Shown here one piece after another: positions 24,078 to 36,418 of a DNA stretch of 64,000 nt. The position numbers and the translations under genes are program-made. Below the pieces are notes generated by a model. The model did no database searches. It had not been told where the DNA came from and saw only the letters and a list, made by a program, of their open reading frames with translations. Origin of the DNA: Astropecten irregularis (lineage: Eukaryota > Echinodermata > Asteroidea > Paxillosida > Astropectinidae); NCBI GenBank assembly GCA_963971285.1, contig OZ020247.1, forward strand, positions 12,854,614 to 12,918,613. The letters are read 5' to 3'. Position 1 is the stretch's first letter. Each line of letters starts with the position of its first letter.

Positions 24078-24227
24078 GGGGCCGATTTCACTAAGGCTTT
24101 GCGATCATCGCTACAACCCAAATCCATCGCTTAACGGAAAATTGGAACTCAAAGTAGCGACCGATGTTCCGATAGCGATAGATTTGGTCTTTAGCGATGA
24201 TCGCAAGGCATTAGTGAAATCGACCCC
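24078..24227. mobile_element. Hairpin element with family G-like ends
   Basis: 150 bp. GGGGCCGATTTCACTAAGGC pairs with GGCATTAGTGAAATCGACCCC, and the arms continue inward as GCGATCATCGCT / AGCGATGATCGC. The ends resemble family G and F termini but the body is different. Confidence 0.7.
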
Positions 24228-25003
24228 AGAATCGAAAAACCATTCTAAGGGGAAACGCAAAGCTCTGCATTCTGAGCACATTCGAGATGTGTATTAAAAC
24301 TCAGCCACATCAAGGTTCTCTTCCATATCTGACGTCACGAAATCGCACAAATTTGTCTGCTGCCCCCATTGACGAAATTATTTTGGGGAGCTTGCCGGGC
24401 TGAGAGAAAAATCATCAAAAAAGACTCTGTTTCTGTATTCAGTGTGAGATACATGTCAAGTAATTTAAGGATAATAGTTCTAACAAATAAAGCCAGGTTT
24501 TTGGTGAGTGTTGAACATCCTCTTTAAGTTAAGGTTCTCGTGGAACGAACAAATTCTCCTATTACACCATTATATACACTGGTTCAAGAACGAATCCTCC
24601 TAAACGCACGTATACACTAGGCCTATTTCTATGTTGAAGTAAGGAAAACTTTCTAATACCTCAATTAGCTAGGCTATTATAGCGAGACTGGCTGGAAATC
24701 ACGTATACAAAGTAATAATTGAAATTTTATTGCGATTTGAAGATCCTAATTTGCTGACAAGGCAATCAACGCGAGTACATGTTTATGAGTCACATCACAG
24801 AGCAGGCTCATGTCATTCTCCGAACAAAAGGACTCGAAAAGTAGAGCATTCATCATCACATAATTGGCTACAACAGACAAAAAAATTAGCTGCAAACATC
24901 TGTTTCCATGTAACTTTTGTTTGGCTGGCATGATGATGGTGAAGATTCATCTTGTTTCCCTCCGATGGCCTAGATTGCTTAATAGGACCTAGGCATATTC
25001 TAG

Positions 25004-25279
25004 GCTCGCTGTCACCATTCACAATGCAACATACAGGATACGACCACAACAGTACCGCCCCGAAATCATCATCATCAGAGAATGACACCTGCATCTGGCC
25101 CCCCGTGGAAGAAGAACCAGTTCAGGGATCTATTTCCACCCGCCTCATCGCCTCATCCTCCTCCCCTGTTCTTGAAGAGTGGCCTCCCGTCTCATCTCCC
25201 CTCTCCTCGGCTCTTCATTCACCGGAAGACGGTCATCGACGCCATCGGGACGCCAAACCCAAACGAACGGCCCATGGCA
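25004..25279 (+). other. Possible exon on the plus strand inside Lhx1/5 intron 3
   Basis: A GC-rich, repeat-free stretch where two plus-strand frames stay open together. One frame runs without a stop from 25004 and includes PSPRLFIHRKTVIDAIGTPN, ending PNERPMAG at a consensus-like donor CATGGCAG/GTACTAG (intron from 25280). A possible acceptor, CAACATACAG, ends at 25036. The other frame is Ser/Pro/Glu-rich. I recognise no domain. It could be a coding exon of an antisense gene, a non-coding RNA exon, or chance. Confidence 0.3.
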
Positions 25280-26019
25280 GGTACTAGACTTACGGTGACG
25301 CTTCTATGGATCAGGGCCCCCGGGGTCCCCGGAGTCCCCGGAGCCCGGGCCAGTCTACCGTAGCCTAACGCTATTCACCGGCGCCACGGTTGTGGGGACC
25401 GTTCCCCCCTGCTCGGCAAGCGGGGGGAATCATTGATTTTTGGCCGGGCGAAACACCTGTCCGGTACGGTGCATGTTTCACGGGGGAACGAACAGACATG
25501 AATCGTGTCCGCTCGCTACAAGCTAAGCAAGGGATGCTGTCTTTTTTTCCTCCCCAAACATAAATTACGATGACTTACTGCCGGGGTCTTCTTTTTCTGT
25601 ATCCCATGCAACATCATGTATACGCTATTCCAAGTCCTGTACGCTATTCCAGTACGCTATTCCAAGTCAAATACTCAACGAAACTAAAACTCAAAACCAT
25701 GTTTTTTAATTGAAACTCTTCACCAGCCTGCCCATCAAACTTGTACCACATAATATTATTATACGGCCAAAAAAAAAATAAGGGTACATTTTAACGATCA
25801 ATATAATAATGTAAACACATGCCTGCTGTGTTCATAAATTGGCAAAATTCACGCTTTATGGCGCATACAATTTACATGTGATTACCAATATTCAGGTAAA
25901 TCATTTTCAATATGAACGTGCAAGCTTTTATGCACGTCCTTCGTAGTTCGTGTAAAAATATTTTATACATTTTCCTGGACTGACTCCCCATTTTGTTGTG
26001 GCATTTGTAAGAGAGGTGC

Positions 26020-26290
26020 TAAAAGGTATAGTATCATACTTTGGTAAGAAACCAAAACAGACATGTTCACAGATTTACGTATAACTTACAGGGTATGAAT
26101 ATGGTGGTGGTAGAAACATACAAAAGATTAAAGAAATACTGTGGCCGTTTTTCAATGTTTTTTTCTCAAAAAGTAGGCACCGTATGGGACTGAAATTTTC
26201 ACAGATGACTGTTACTGTATCTGTCTTGATATTTTTTGCCCATGAATCTGTATTTCTTTGACAAAAACCAAAGTATGATATTACCTTTAA
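26020..26290 (-). mobile_element. Family A element with internal deletion
   Basis: Both termini present (AAGGTATAGTATCATACTTT at the left, TTAA at the right), but about 90 bp including the TTTGATCTTTTAAAAGATCA hairpin are missing. Confidence 0.75.
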
Positions 26291-27379
26291 AAATAAAACT
26301 TTTCAAGGCAGCCTTACTCCAAGTGCAAACCACGGTCATTGACACGATGCTAATAAAAAATCAAATACATGTATATCATTCTTCGACAAGTCTTCACATC
26401 GAGTTCAAACACATTAAAATATTTCCTCCTTCGTGAAACATCCCCCAAAACAACTGTTCGGGATCAGAGTTAAATGCGGTGATTTACAGCCGTCCTCGTG
26501 AGAGGAACATAAACATGTAATCACCACTCTAATAACTAACTCGTAGAGAATCCGATACATATGTAGACGATCTTCACCGGGGAAGGCTAATGACCGGGGA
26601 ACCCAGGATAGTTTGCAAATTTACGGGGGGACATCGTTGATGGGAGCATACCGTCGCAGACACGGTACAAGCAGGTAAAGCGTACGGTACCGGGCGCGGC
26701 GCGGTCGGCGTCGTTTGAGCTCGTTTTCTCCCAGCCGTCGTAATTCCATCGTCTTAAAGTCTTCAAGTCCCCCGGTCGCGTTGGCTGAATTTATGGCCCG
26801 GGCCCGAGGAACGACGAAGGAAACAAATAAGGTACTAATCTCTCCCCCGAGGAATCTGAACTGGGGACCGGAGTTCTAAGGACAGCGCCGCGACCGGCAA
26901 CAGGGTCAAACACTCGCGGTGGTTCGGCTGGGTTCAACGGCGCTGCACAATCGCTTGGCTGTTGGGTTATAGGCCTAAACTTCTTTGGCATTACCGACGT
27001 TGTAAATATTGTCATAAATAGAAGAGTTTTTTTTCTTCTTCTTGGTAGTCAGGGACAGAAGTTTGTGGTTTGATGGAGTGTGGTCGACTGGTGTAGTATG
27101 GAAATACCATCTGGTCCGGGTATAAAGTGAATTAGTGTGGTTTTATTGGTCTTGTTTGGTATGATTAGGAATAAAGTGCTATATAAATGCACTTATTAGG
27201 CCCTATAATTTATGCTATAAAGAACGGGGATAACGGGACTGCCAGTCTAGAAGTGATTTGAAAACGTCACGCCAGCAGGAATGGCTCTTCGGATGTTTGA
27301 TACCAAGCACTGTGCTGTCATCTTATTGGTCCACACCACGTGTCGGTTTAAGTCAAATATGACGTCATATCTTATGATA

Positions 27380-27750
27380 TTAAAGGTAATATCATACTTT
27401 GGTTTTTGTCAAAGAAATGCAGATTCATGGGCACAAATACCAAGACAGATACAGTAACAGTCATCTGTGAAAATTTCAGTCCCATAGGCCCTACGGTGCC
27501 CACTTTTTGAGAAAACACGGTGAAAAACAGTGACAGTATTTCTTAAGTCTTTTCTCTTTTATTTTTGATCTTTTAAAAGATCAAAAAGATTTTCGGTCGT
27601 TGTTACTAGTTTCTGGATAAATACTCCACTTCAGGTGGAAACATTTTAACGGTATGTTTCTACCAGCACCATCTTCATACCCTGTAAGTTATACGTAAAT
27701 CTGTGAACATTTCTGTTTTGGCTTCTTACCAAAGTATGATACTACCTTCA
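27380..27750 (+). mobile_element. Family A element flanked by a 16-bp direct repeat
   Basis: Full-length; left TTAA, right TTCA. CATATCTTATGATATT is found at 27366-27381 and again at 27760-27775, which is much longer than the usual TTAA duplication. Confidence 0.8.
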
Positions 27751-28504
27751 AGTAAACGCCATATCTTATGATATTTACATAATACACTAACAATAAACTT
27801 TAAAACATGTCCGCATGAACAGACAACATTGATCAAAATTTGCATTTAGGAAACTCAAGAAAAGCTAAACAAATTCGACTTCTTAAACCTCAAATCAAAA
27901 CTTAAAGGCAACTCACAGATAGAATACGCGTGCAATAGTACAATGACCTCGACTTACCGGGGTCAGACGCTAGGGGGCGTAGGTCACCAGCCACTTCGGT
28001 TTTTTTTCTCCAGTTTTGGCCAATTTAATAATAATATTATGACGAACAACCGTTTGATGTGTTGCAACTTCGCCAGGAATGTTGAATTTTTTTGTCAAAA
28101 AAAAAAAAACGATCGGGCGACTGGGCCGTGTTGTTATGGTAAGGAACTGTAAGCCAGTGGAGCGAAAGTATATACTCAGCCAAGCTTATAGGAATTGGGA
28201 CATGGAAAAAATGGAAAAAGACGGGGAGGGAATTTTGGGCTCGCAGAACAGAATTTCGATCGAGCTTGAAGGCTGCGGCCACAATCTCACATATGATTAT
28301 TGTGATTTATAAATGCACGTGGCTGCAAATAAATTTACACAGAATAACTGGATTTCCATACAGTCGAAAAATGGTGACCACAACAAAAGACAACCACGAC
28401 GCGAGGCATGGACGGGTCGCAATTCTGTCAATTTACCAAAATGTCGACACTTTTGCGGAGTTTTGTCTTGGTGCAGGTCGTAGACATAAATAATTCATAT
28501 TTTT

Positions 28505-28789
28505 AGAAATATTTGAGGCTTTGCTTGGTGACAATATTGGTATGTGGATCGGTTTGCGGAAACACCATGTAAGAATCGTTCATACTTTTGCACTTCTATA
28601 TATATCGTTCGCACTTCTCGTAAGACGGTCTTAACGTTTCGACTAGCCTGTTCTACAGTCTGCTTTAATCGGGGGTCTCCTGATGATGATTAGAACAGGC
28701 TAGTCGAAACGTTGACACTTTACGAGAAGTGCGAACGAAATAAGAATGTGCGAACGGTTCTTACATGGTGTTTCCGCAAACCGATCCAC
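28505..28789 (+). ncRNA. Hammerhead-bearing palindromic repeat, copy 2, with 14-bp target duplication
   Basis: A head-to-head pair of the same repeat: 28511-28655 is inversely repeated in 28690-28789. On the plus strand 28675-28718 reads GTCTC, CTGATGA, a stem-loop GATTAG-AACAGG-CTAGTC, GAAA, CGTT, GACAC. This is the full hammerhead core with a 6-bp stem II and a 4-of-5 stem I. The inverse copy near 28630-28660 keeps GAAACGTT but has lost CTGATGA. ATAATTCATATTTT flanks the unit at 28490-28503 and again at 28790-28803, a 14-bp candidate target-site duplication. Confidence 0.45.
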
Positions 28790-29972
28790 ATAATTCATAT
28801 TTTGTTAGATTTTTCAGAAAAAGAGTCAAAATCACTCAATTCAAGTAAACATAATCATCTATGTATAATCAAAACAATATTTGCATGTTTCATACATTGT
28901 GTCAAATTGTTTGAGAATGCGTATCAATGACGAATCGCGTAGCATCTTGTTTGTTTTGCAATATCGAATGGCAACTTTATACCAATACCATTTTTTCCTT
29001 CAAAAGAACAAATACCAGTATCTCCTGAAATCAGGCTCCAAGCCACAACTCGAAAATATTTCTCACCGCACGGGGTTATAATTCAGACACGTAAAAAGAA
29101 AAAAACTCTCTTGGTGTGTGTATATACGGGCGTATATAGGCTTAAGATTATCGCCCCACAATTTTTTCTTTTTTACCCGAGGATGGAGATCTGAAATAGA
29201 GACCAGATTTCTTGCCTGGATTACAATGTTTTCTTCTCTTACTGGAAGAAAGGAGCTACCGTCTTTTGTTACAAGTCGCCCGGTAATATGCCCTCGCGAC
29301 GCGCGGTCTGAAACGCGATACTTAAAGCCCAAATGCAAACAGTCAAAGAATATACATACTGTATGTGTACTATGTATACATCACGGCCAAAATAATATTA
29401 TAAGGGCAATGCATGGACCTATATAACTATAAATTATGCCAGGGCTTGTGAAATCCTGTTTCTTTTGGCAACCCTTTTTTGGAGGGATCTTTTGTGGTTC
29501 TGACAAGTTGTGCATTGGAGGGGACACGATATTTAGCTTTTGAATTTTTGAGGAGCCAAAATGCAGTGCTGATTACAGCCAACGGCGATCTAACCTAATG
29601 GAGATTGTTACTGATAATAATAAAATACTCCTTTTTTCCCCTCTGGAACATACGGGGGATATTTCTCGCCCCCGAATGCCGTTACTGTTCCCAACACCAT
29701 AACAAAAATGGATTTATGTTAAACCCGGAATACATGTGTACGTGTACACGAGAAAACATGGCCACAATTTTGTTTTGATAACATACAACCACAGTGCCTG
29801 TTCTCCCAAACTGTGAATACTATATCCACATGCAGGCCTACATAACACAGTGTCATTCTTTGATGTGTGTGGGTTTTTTTTTTTTTTAATAAAACACATT
29901 AAAGGGAGCATATAGGATTTGCAAAGATGTGCGTTTTGGCTGAATTTGGTACTTAAACAGAAGTGAAGGTCT

Positions 29973-30326
29973 TTAAAGGTAGTATCATGAGACACCAAAA
30001 CAGAAATGTTTACATATTTACGTATAACTTACAGGGTATGAAGATGGTGGTGGTGGAAACATACCGTTATTTTTCCGCCTGAAATGGTGTATTTATCCAG
30101 ATATTAGTAAAACAACGACTGAAAATCTTGTTGATCTTTTAAAAGATCAAAAATAAAAGAGAAAAGACTTAAGAAATACTGTTGCAGTTTTTCACTGTTT
30201 TCTCAAAAAGTGGGCACCGTATGGGACTGACATTTTCACAGATGACTGTTACTGTATCTTCCTTGATATTTGTGCCCATGAATCTGTATTTCATTGATAA
30301 AAACCAAAGTATGATACTACCTTTAA
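29973..30326 (-). mobile_element. Family A element
   Basis: 354 bp, TTAA on both edges; the left terminal repeat is shortened (AGGTAGTATCATGAGACACC). Confidence 0.8.
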
Positions 30327-31914
30327 ATATCGCGGATACTGAACTTAGACTTGGCACAGAGTGGCTTGGGGGCTTATTATGTGCAGCATTTGACGGAAGG
30401 GAATGTGTATTGTGTATACGTGAGACCCCAATACAAATTATGCGCATAGTAATTAGCGCGCCCCACGATGCATTATTGATGTGAGACAGTTTTTTTTTTT
30501 TAGCTTTGCAAATGAAATCACGAGCTTTGATTTCAGTGCTCGCCGACGACTGTTGCATGTGTCATCATAACCCGCGACAGCATCAATGATAATGTGTCGG
30601 AATTTTAGATTTTAGATTTTACGATCTGCATAAAAAAAGTGTCGTTGAAATGATCGTAATCTGAAATATAGCGACCAAGCTCCGAAAACAACGGTTGGAT
30701 CAAGCACAGGTCACAGACGAATTGACGGTGAACCCATAACCTAGCCGTAAAAGAAGTCAGGGTTTCAGACAGGAACACGCGTGAACCGAATAAAGTCATA
30801 ATATTTAAGTATCGAGAGACAAATGAAAATTTCACGACATGAAATACCAGTTCAAATGGCCTTTAATATCAAATCCCTATTTGTTTTCCTTCGGAAACCT
30901 TAAGCTATAAAAAATAGTTATTTGTCTGAATCGAATAATTCCCCCTTCCCCCTCCCTTTGACACCAAACAGCGGGTCACGATTTTAGCGGCCATCAGCGC
31001 AAATCATCCGCCGTCCTCCGTCACGAAACGCTGGCCACATCCGTGATTGTCGACACGGTAAGACTCCCCGGAGACCGTGTGCCGCTCGCCCCGGCCAGCG
31101 GATGAATAAAACAAAAACAAAAATCCCGACCGTCACCGCAACCGGAATAATCTGAAAACTGTCTTATGACTTGTGCGCGAGATTTTCCACTAAATAAAGG
31201 GCAATCTGAACGATGGAAATAGCATGAGAAGTCAGTGATTTCGCATGACAAATTTCAAGGTTTGGAATAAACAAAAAATCAAAGAATAGAAGATGTTGCA
31301 CCTTTAAATGTAAACGAGACATAGTTTCAATGTCTTCGAACTATTAAATGACAGTCAAAACGTATAATGTAGCTTTAATGGTTTTCGGTTTCCATTCATT
31401 GAATATAATATACGTGCATGCATGATGTGTAGTATGTGTACAGAGAAAATAGACTTGCTACGTGGCCTCAGCATATAGTGAGAATGTTCGCTACAAACTA
31501 TGTTTATACCTCATTGAAAAATAGAAAGGTCCTCACTCAAGAACCAATCACAGTTGCCGGACGTCACGCCTTATAGACCAATGAGATTTCAGCGTACGGG
31601 GTAAGAACTTTATAAGATTGACCAATCAGATCGCGATACGGGCCGTGGTATAAGACTTGTGATATTTATCTTTACACAACCATTGTTTTTTTTTTGAACA
31701 AGCAGCTGAGCTTAATTATAACACTTTACTTAGCACAAACCAGGATTTGCTTAGTTCACACAAGCTGCCAGCAATTCCATGCCATCATGTGCCGTGATGT
31801 CCGCTGATTTCTGCTTTGTGTTTTGACCGTGCTAAGCATTTTGATTTTGATTTTTCAAAAAAACTAACTTTTCGGATTCAGCCCATGATGTCTATAGAAA
31901 AGGCTACGATGAGA

Positions 31915-32156
31915 GGGACCAATTTTATAAAACTGTTAAGCACAAAAATTGGCTAAGCATGATATTTCTGACTTAATCAAAACAGGGTGAACAACCAAAT
32001 TTCCACGTGTTGTGTATCACTTGTGATTATTCTTTAGCAGTTGTTCGCTGACCATTATATCAAATGGAATTTTCAATGGTGGTTTGTTTTATTGGGCGAG
32101 ACATATTTTTTGTGCTAAGCAAATTGTTTGTGCTTAACAGTTTTATGAAATTGACC
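31915..32156. mobile_element. Family F element
   Basis: 242 bp from GGGACCAATTTTATAAAACT to AGTTTTATGAAATTGACC. Same layout as 15624-15863 in inverse orientation, with more substitutions. Confidence 0.75.
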
Positions 32157-33291
32157 GTAGGCCATACCGTGGCGCACACCACACCAGCCTGGGACAAGTC
32201 TACGCAACACCACCGCCATGCCATGCAATGCATGCAGTTATCAAAGCCTAGCTCCATGCAGTCATCACATCGGCAAAGTCGTCCTACATAAACCCGAACC
32301 TCCACGGCGCGGGAGTCGGCTGCACTTTTTCGCGCTCCGACACCAGGTGTGTTTACTGGGCTCAGATTCAAACTGACAGGCCGTGGTGGCACCCTAACGC
32401 TTGCCCACCAAGCACGGCTGGCAGCAGTAGGTTCGCCTAGAGGTCGTACCCCACGTAGCCACCAAGAAGTGGTAGGGGAAAAAAAAGAGAACTTGAAGAA
32501 AAAGCCTCAAATAAGAGAACAAAACTTAGTATATTCACATGGGTGGACGAACGAGGGAATTCTTTTTAATTTAACAGTAACAGGATTGGATAACATTTTA
32601 TAGAGTATCATAACATGGGGGAAGCGCCCGAGGAACAATCCCATAATAAATCGAAAGTATACCTTTCTCTAGGGCAAATTCACTGTCGTTCACACACCAA
32701 AGACACAAAATCCCAGCATTTTGAAACAAACCATTCGGCTGCCATAAGAACCCAAGGAATGAACCGGCCTGATATATACTATGGGATATGAAAGATTCGC
32801 GGGTTCTATAGGCTATACGTGCTCGGAGTACGCAACGGCGTTTTCGTGATGTCAAAAATGAGAAAAACTTTGAAGAAGGAACAATCTTGCTTCAATATTT
32901 GCTCGTGTTCGGCTCTGCAACAAGCAAGATTGACTCGAGACTGAAGCCGAAAAGTACACGGCATCCCCCGGCAGCCGACGAGACTTGGCAGAAGAGTGTC
33001 CGTATGTTTGTTTGCCTTCTCCCTAGCTGTGTAATCATTCATCAACGTCATCAAGACCACAATAAACGGTGAAGGTCGCGGGAAGCTTGAAGCGGCGGAC
33101 CCTTTCCATCCGAGATCTGGCAGGTTTATTCCCTCGTCTTCCATACTAGGACCTAGCTGCATCCCAAATCACCATCACTTCACACAATAACGGCCTCAAT
33201 TCTCGACAGTCTATAAAATTCATATGACCCTATAGGAATTTGTGACCATGGAACTGCAGCGAGAAACATGCACACACACATCGATGATGGT

Positions 33292-33654
33292 TTAAAGGTA
33301 ATATCATAATTCAAAGAAATACAGATTCATGGGCAGAAATATTAAGACAGATATACAGTAACAATCATCTGTGAAAATTTCAGTTCCATACGGAGCCCAC
33401 TTTTTGAGAAAACAGTGAAAAACAGCTACAGTATTTCTTAAGTCTTTTCTCTTTTATTTTTGATCTTTAGTAAAAGATCAAAATGATTTTTGGTCGTTGT
33501 TTTACTTATTTCTGGATTATTACACCATTTCAGGCGGAACAAATTTAACGGTATGTTAAGTTCTACCACCACCATCTTCATACCCTGTAAGTTATACGTA
33601 AATCTGTGAACATTTCTGTTTTGGTTTCTTACCAAAGTATGATACTACCTTTAA
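33292..33654 (+). mobile_element. Family A element
   Basis: 363 bp, TTAA on both edges; the left terminus lost the CTTTGGTTTTTG part. Confidence 0.8.
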
Positions 33655-34029
33655 ACTAAGGCCGAGTATACTACTCCAAGTCGAATTGATCAAAGGCACG
33701 GATTGTCTCTTTAAGGTCAGTCGTCTTTGCTTAAGCGCTGACATAAAAATAAATACAGCTGAAGTTGGCCTTGCAGGCGATCTTGTGAGACGGGTATATA
33801 GACAACATTCTAAATACGAGGTTAGGATAATGTCCCAGGTGAGACTCAGAGAGATCGTGATGAAACAAACATCATTCCCAGTGAGGGGTAAAAGTAAAGT
33901 TCATTTATCATACCCTTAAGTCATAACCACATTCGACGCGTCGCATCACGGCTGTGTTTGTTATGGTCATATTGTTTTGAATAACATCTAAACTATACAG
34001 CACTATGTTGGGGGTCCAATTTTTTTTAT

Positions 34030-34403
34030 AGCTGTTCCGACATTTCTGATGTCGCAACAGCTTTAGATTTCGTTCTGGTTTTTAAGTTATTATTATTATT
34101 CCTTCGCACTTTTTGCTTCCATAGCTTTGTGCGATAAGTTTAGTTATTCCAAATCTTTTATAATCTGTTGAGGTACCTAGGTCTCCGCTCCATGAAATTT
34201 AACGTGACGTCATCAGTGACGGCATGAAAAAAGTCTGATTTGTTTGCAGCTTATCTCGAGAACGACAATTGCTATGGTAATGATTCTTTTTGCAAAAAGC
34301 TTTGTTGGATCCTCTAGATAGCAATGCTTCTTTGAAAAATGAGCGTGACATCATCATGACGTCATCAGAGCTTATAAAGCTCATTAAATAAGTCGGAACA
34401 GCT
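34030..34403. mobile_element. Element with AGCTGTTCCGAC inverted ends
   Basis: AGCTGTTCCGAC at 34030-34041 is exactly mirrored by GTCGGAACAGCT at 34392-34403. The interior has CGTGACGTCATCAGTGACGG and GACATCATCATGACGTCATC blocks and ATT trinucleotides. No TSD identified. Confidence 0.55.
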
Positions 34404-35434
34404 CCGTGTTCGTTCATGAACACTGAAATGTCTAGTTGTTTTTTATACAAACGACAGGAATATTCGCGGCGGGAATATTCGCAGTTAAATTTATGGCGAG
34501 ACATATTAAATGCTTTCAAAAAGTCCAAGTCAAAATTCTAAACAATCAGACTCCACGGATCAAAGGGAAAGATTTTGAAACAATTATTATTGAAACACAC
34601 ACACAGCTGTTTGTAAATTGGAAAGGATTAACCATCATCGATTGAACTTAAACGTTGACGGCTGACATTGAAACTTACACCGTGAAATGTGTGATTATTA
34701 TTCATGTATTCGAAACCGTCTATACACAAGAGAAAACAATTAATTTATTGTCAATAATGCCATTCAACAGATGACGGCACTTCGCTTTTTTTGTTGTCAG
34801 CTGGTTCCAAAACAAAAAATCATACACGCTTCACTGGGCATATGGTGAACATTTGTCGTCTGACACCAATTTCCTCTTATCTTGTGACACAGAACAAAAA
34901 AAGAAAATCATTGGCTAAAAAAGAGGGGGAGGGGAGAACAGCCAAACTTATTTTCATTTGACAACAAACGGCAAAGAAAAAAAAACACATAAAACCTCCA
35001 TCATGACCGCTGCACGCCGTTCGCGATCTGGCGTAGGCATTCTCAGCGAGACGCCACGGGAACACCACGGGTTCAAACGGCACGAAAGACCCGACGAACC
35101 GCGGGACGCCGGGTCCCTTCAAAGAACTTAAAGACTTCGGAGTCACAGAGGGCAACTAGAAAGGAACGAGTGTATGACACACACTGGCGTGAACCTTGCC
35201 TGTACTTGATTCATACATGACTATAAGGACAATTTAGGGACACTATTGCTTTTGCTGTTAGTTGGTGACTACAGAAATAAAACCACGTAAAACTGCAAAT
35301 ACAGTTTTACAAAGTGTAACAGTTAGACACAGAACAACTTTCTTCAGGCACCAACTCTGCCCATCCACAATCATCAAACCTATCACAAAAATGTGACATT
35401 TAGATATTATCAAATTATGTCTTATACTGCAGCT

Positions 35435-35795
35435 TTAAAGGTACAGTATACGTGATTGCTAACATACCCGGTACCCAAACAGAAATGTCCACAGATTTAC
35501 GTATAACTTTCAGGATATGAAGATTGTGCTGGTAAAAACATACCGTTAAAATATGTCCACCTGAAATGGTGTAGGCTACTTATCCAGAAATTAGTAAAAC
35601 ATCTCGGAGTAAGTTCAAAACCATTCTTCATGTTTTATAAGAAAAATTGAGTCGGTTTTTCGCTATTTTCTCTTGATTCAGAATGTTCTAGTGAGCTAAA
35701 ATTTTCACAGGTTTATCATTTCATGTATATGTTTGATCAGACAAAGTGTGAGTGCTGTTCTGTGACCTTATACCAATCATGTATTATGCCTTTAA
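35435..35795 (+). mobile_element. Family C element
   Basis: 361 bp, TTAA on both edges (AGGTACAGTATACGTGATTG left, TGTATTATGCCTTTAA right). Confidence 0.8.
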
Positions 35796-36018
35796 GATAT
35801 AAAGATGAGACACCCGTGGTGAGCATAAATGTGATGATTAATTTTCACATTGGCTCATCCCCTGTGGAGCGTGCATTATAGGAATCGTATGTTACATGAG
35901 CCGATTGAGTCCAACGTTATCTCGAGCCGATTTAATCTCGCGTTTACATCACGGTTTGTGTGTGGTTATAGGTGAAACGTCTAGCTGCGAAACAAGACCG
36001 GGTTGTGAGGGCTTGGAG

Positions 36019-36376
36019 TTAAAGGTAATATCATACTTTGGTTTTTATCCAAGAAATGCAGATTCATGGGCAAAAATATCAAGACAGATACAGTAACAGT
36101 CATCTGTGAGAATTTCAGTCCCATACGGTGCCCACGTTTTGAGAAAACAGTGACAAACGGCCACAGTATTTCTAAGTCTTTTCTCTTTTATTTTTGATCT
36201 TTTAAAAGATCAAACAGATTTTCGGTCGTTGTTTGGCTAATTTCTGGATAAATACACCATTTCAGGCGGAACAATTTTAATGGTGTGTTTCTACCATCAC
36301 TATCTTCATACCCTGTAAGTTATAGGTAAATCTGTAAACATTTGTTTTGGTTTCTTAATACCAAAGTATGATACTA
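36019..36376 (+). mobile_element. Family A element, right terminus clipped
   Basis: Left TTAA and full body; the right end stops at AAAGTATGATACTAA, short of the CCTTTAA, and a G-rich tract begins 14 bp later. Confidence 0.75.
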
Positions 36377-36389
36377 ATATGAAGATTTT

Positions 36390-36418
36390 GGGGAGGGGGA
36401 GGGGGGAGGGGGAGGGGC
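36390..36418 (+). repeat. G-quadruplex-type tract
   Basis: Five runs of four to six G separated by single A. Fits the G4 motif very well on the plus strand, which is the template strand for Lhx1/5 intron 3. Confidence 0.65.

Noticed and set aside
26810-26930. tRNA-like text on the minus strand (AGTTCAGATTCC resembling a B box)
   Set aside because: No acceptor stem pairing and no A box at the proper distance.
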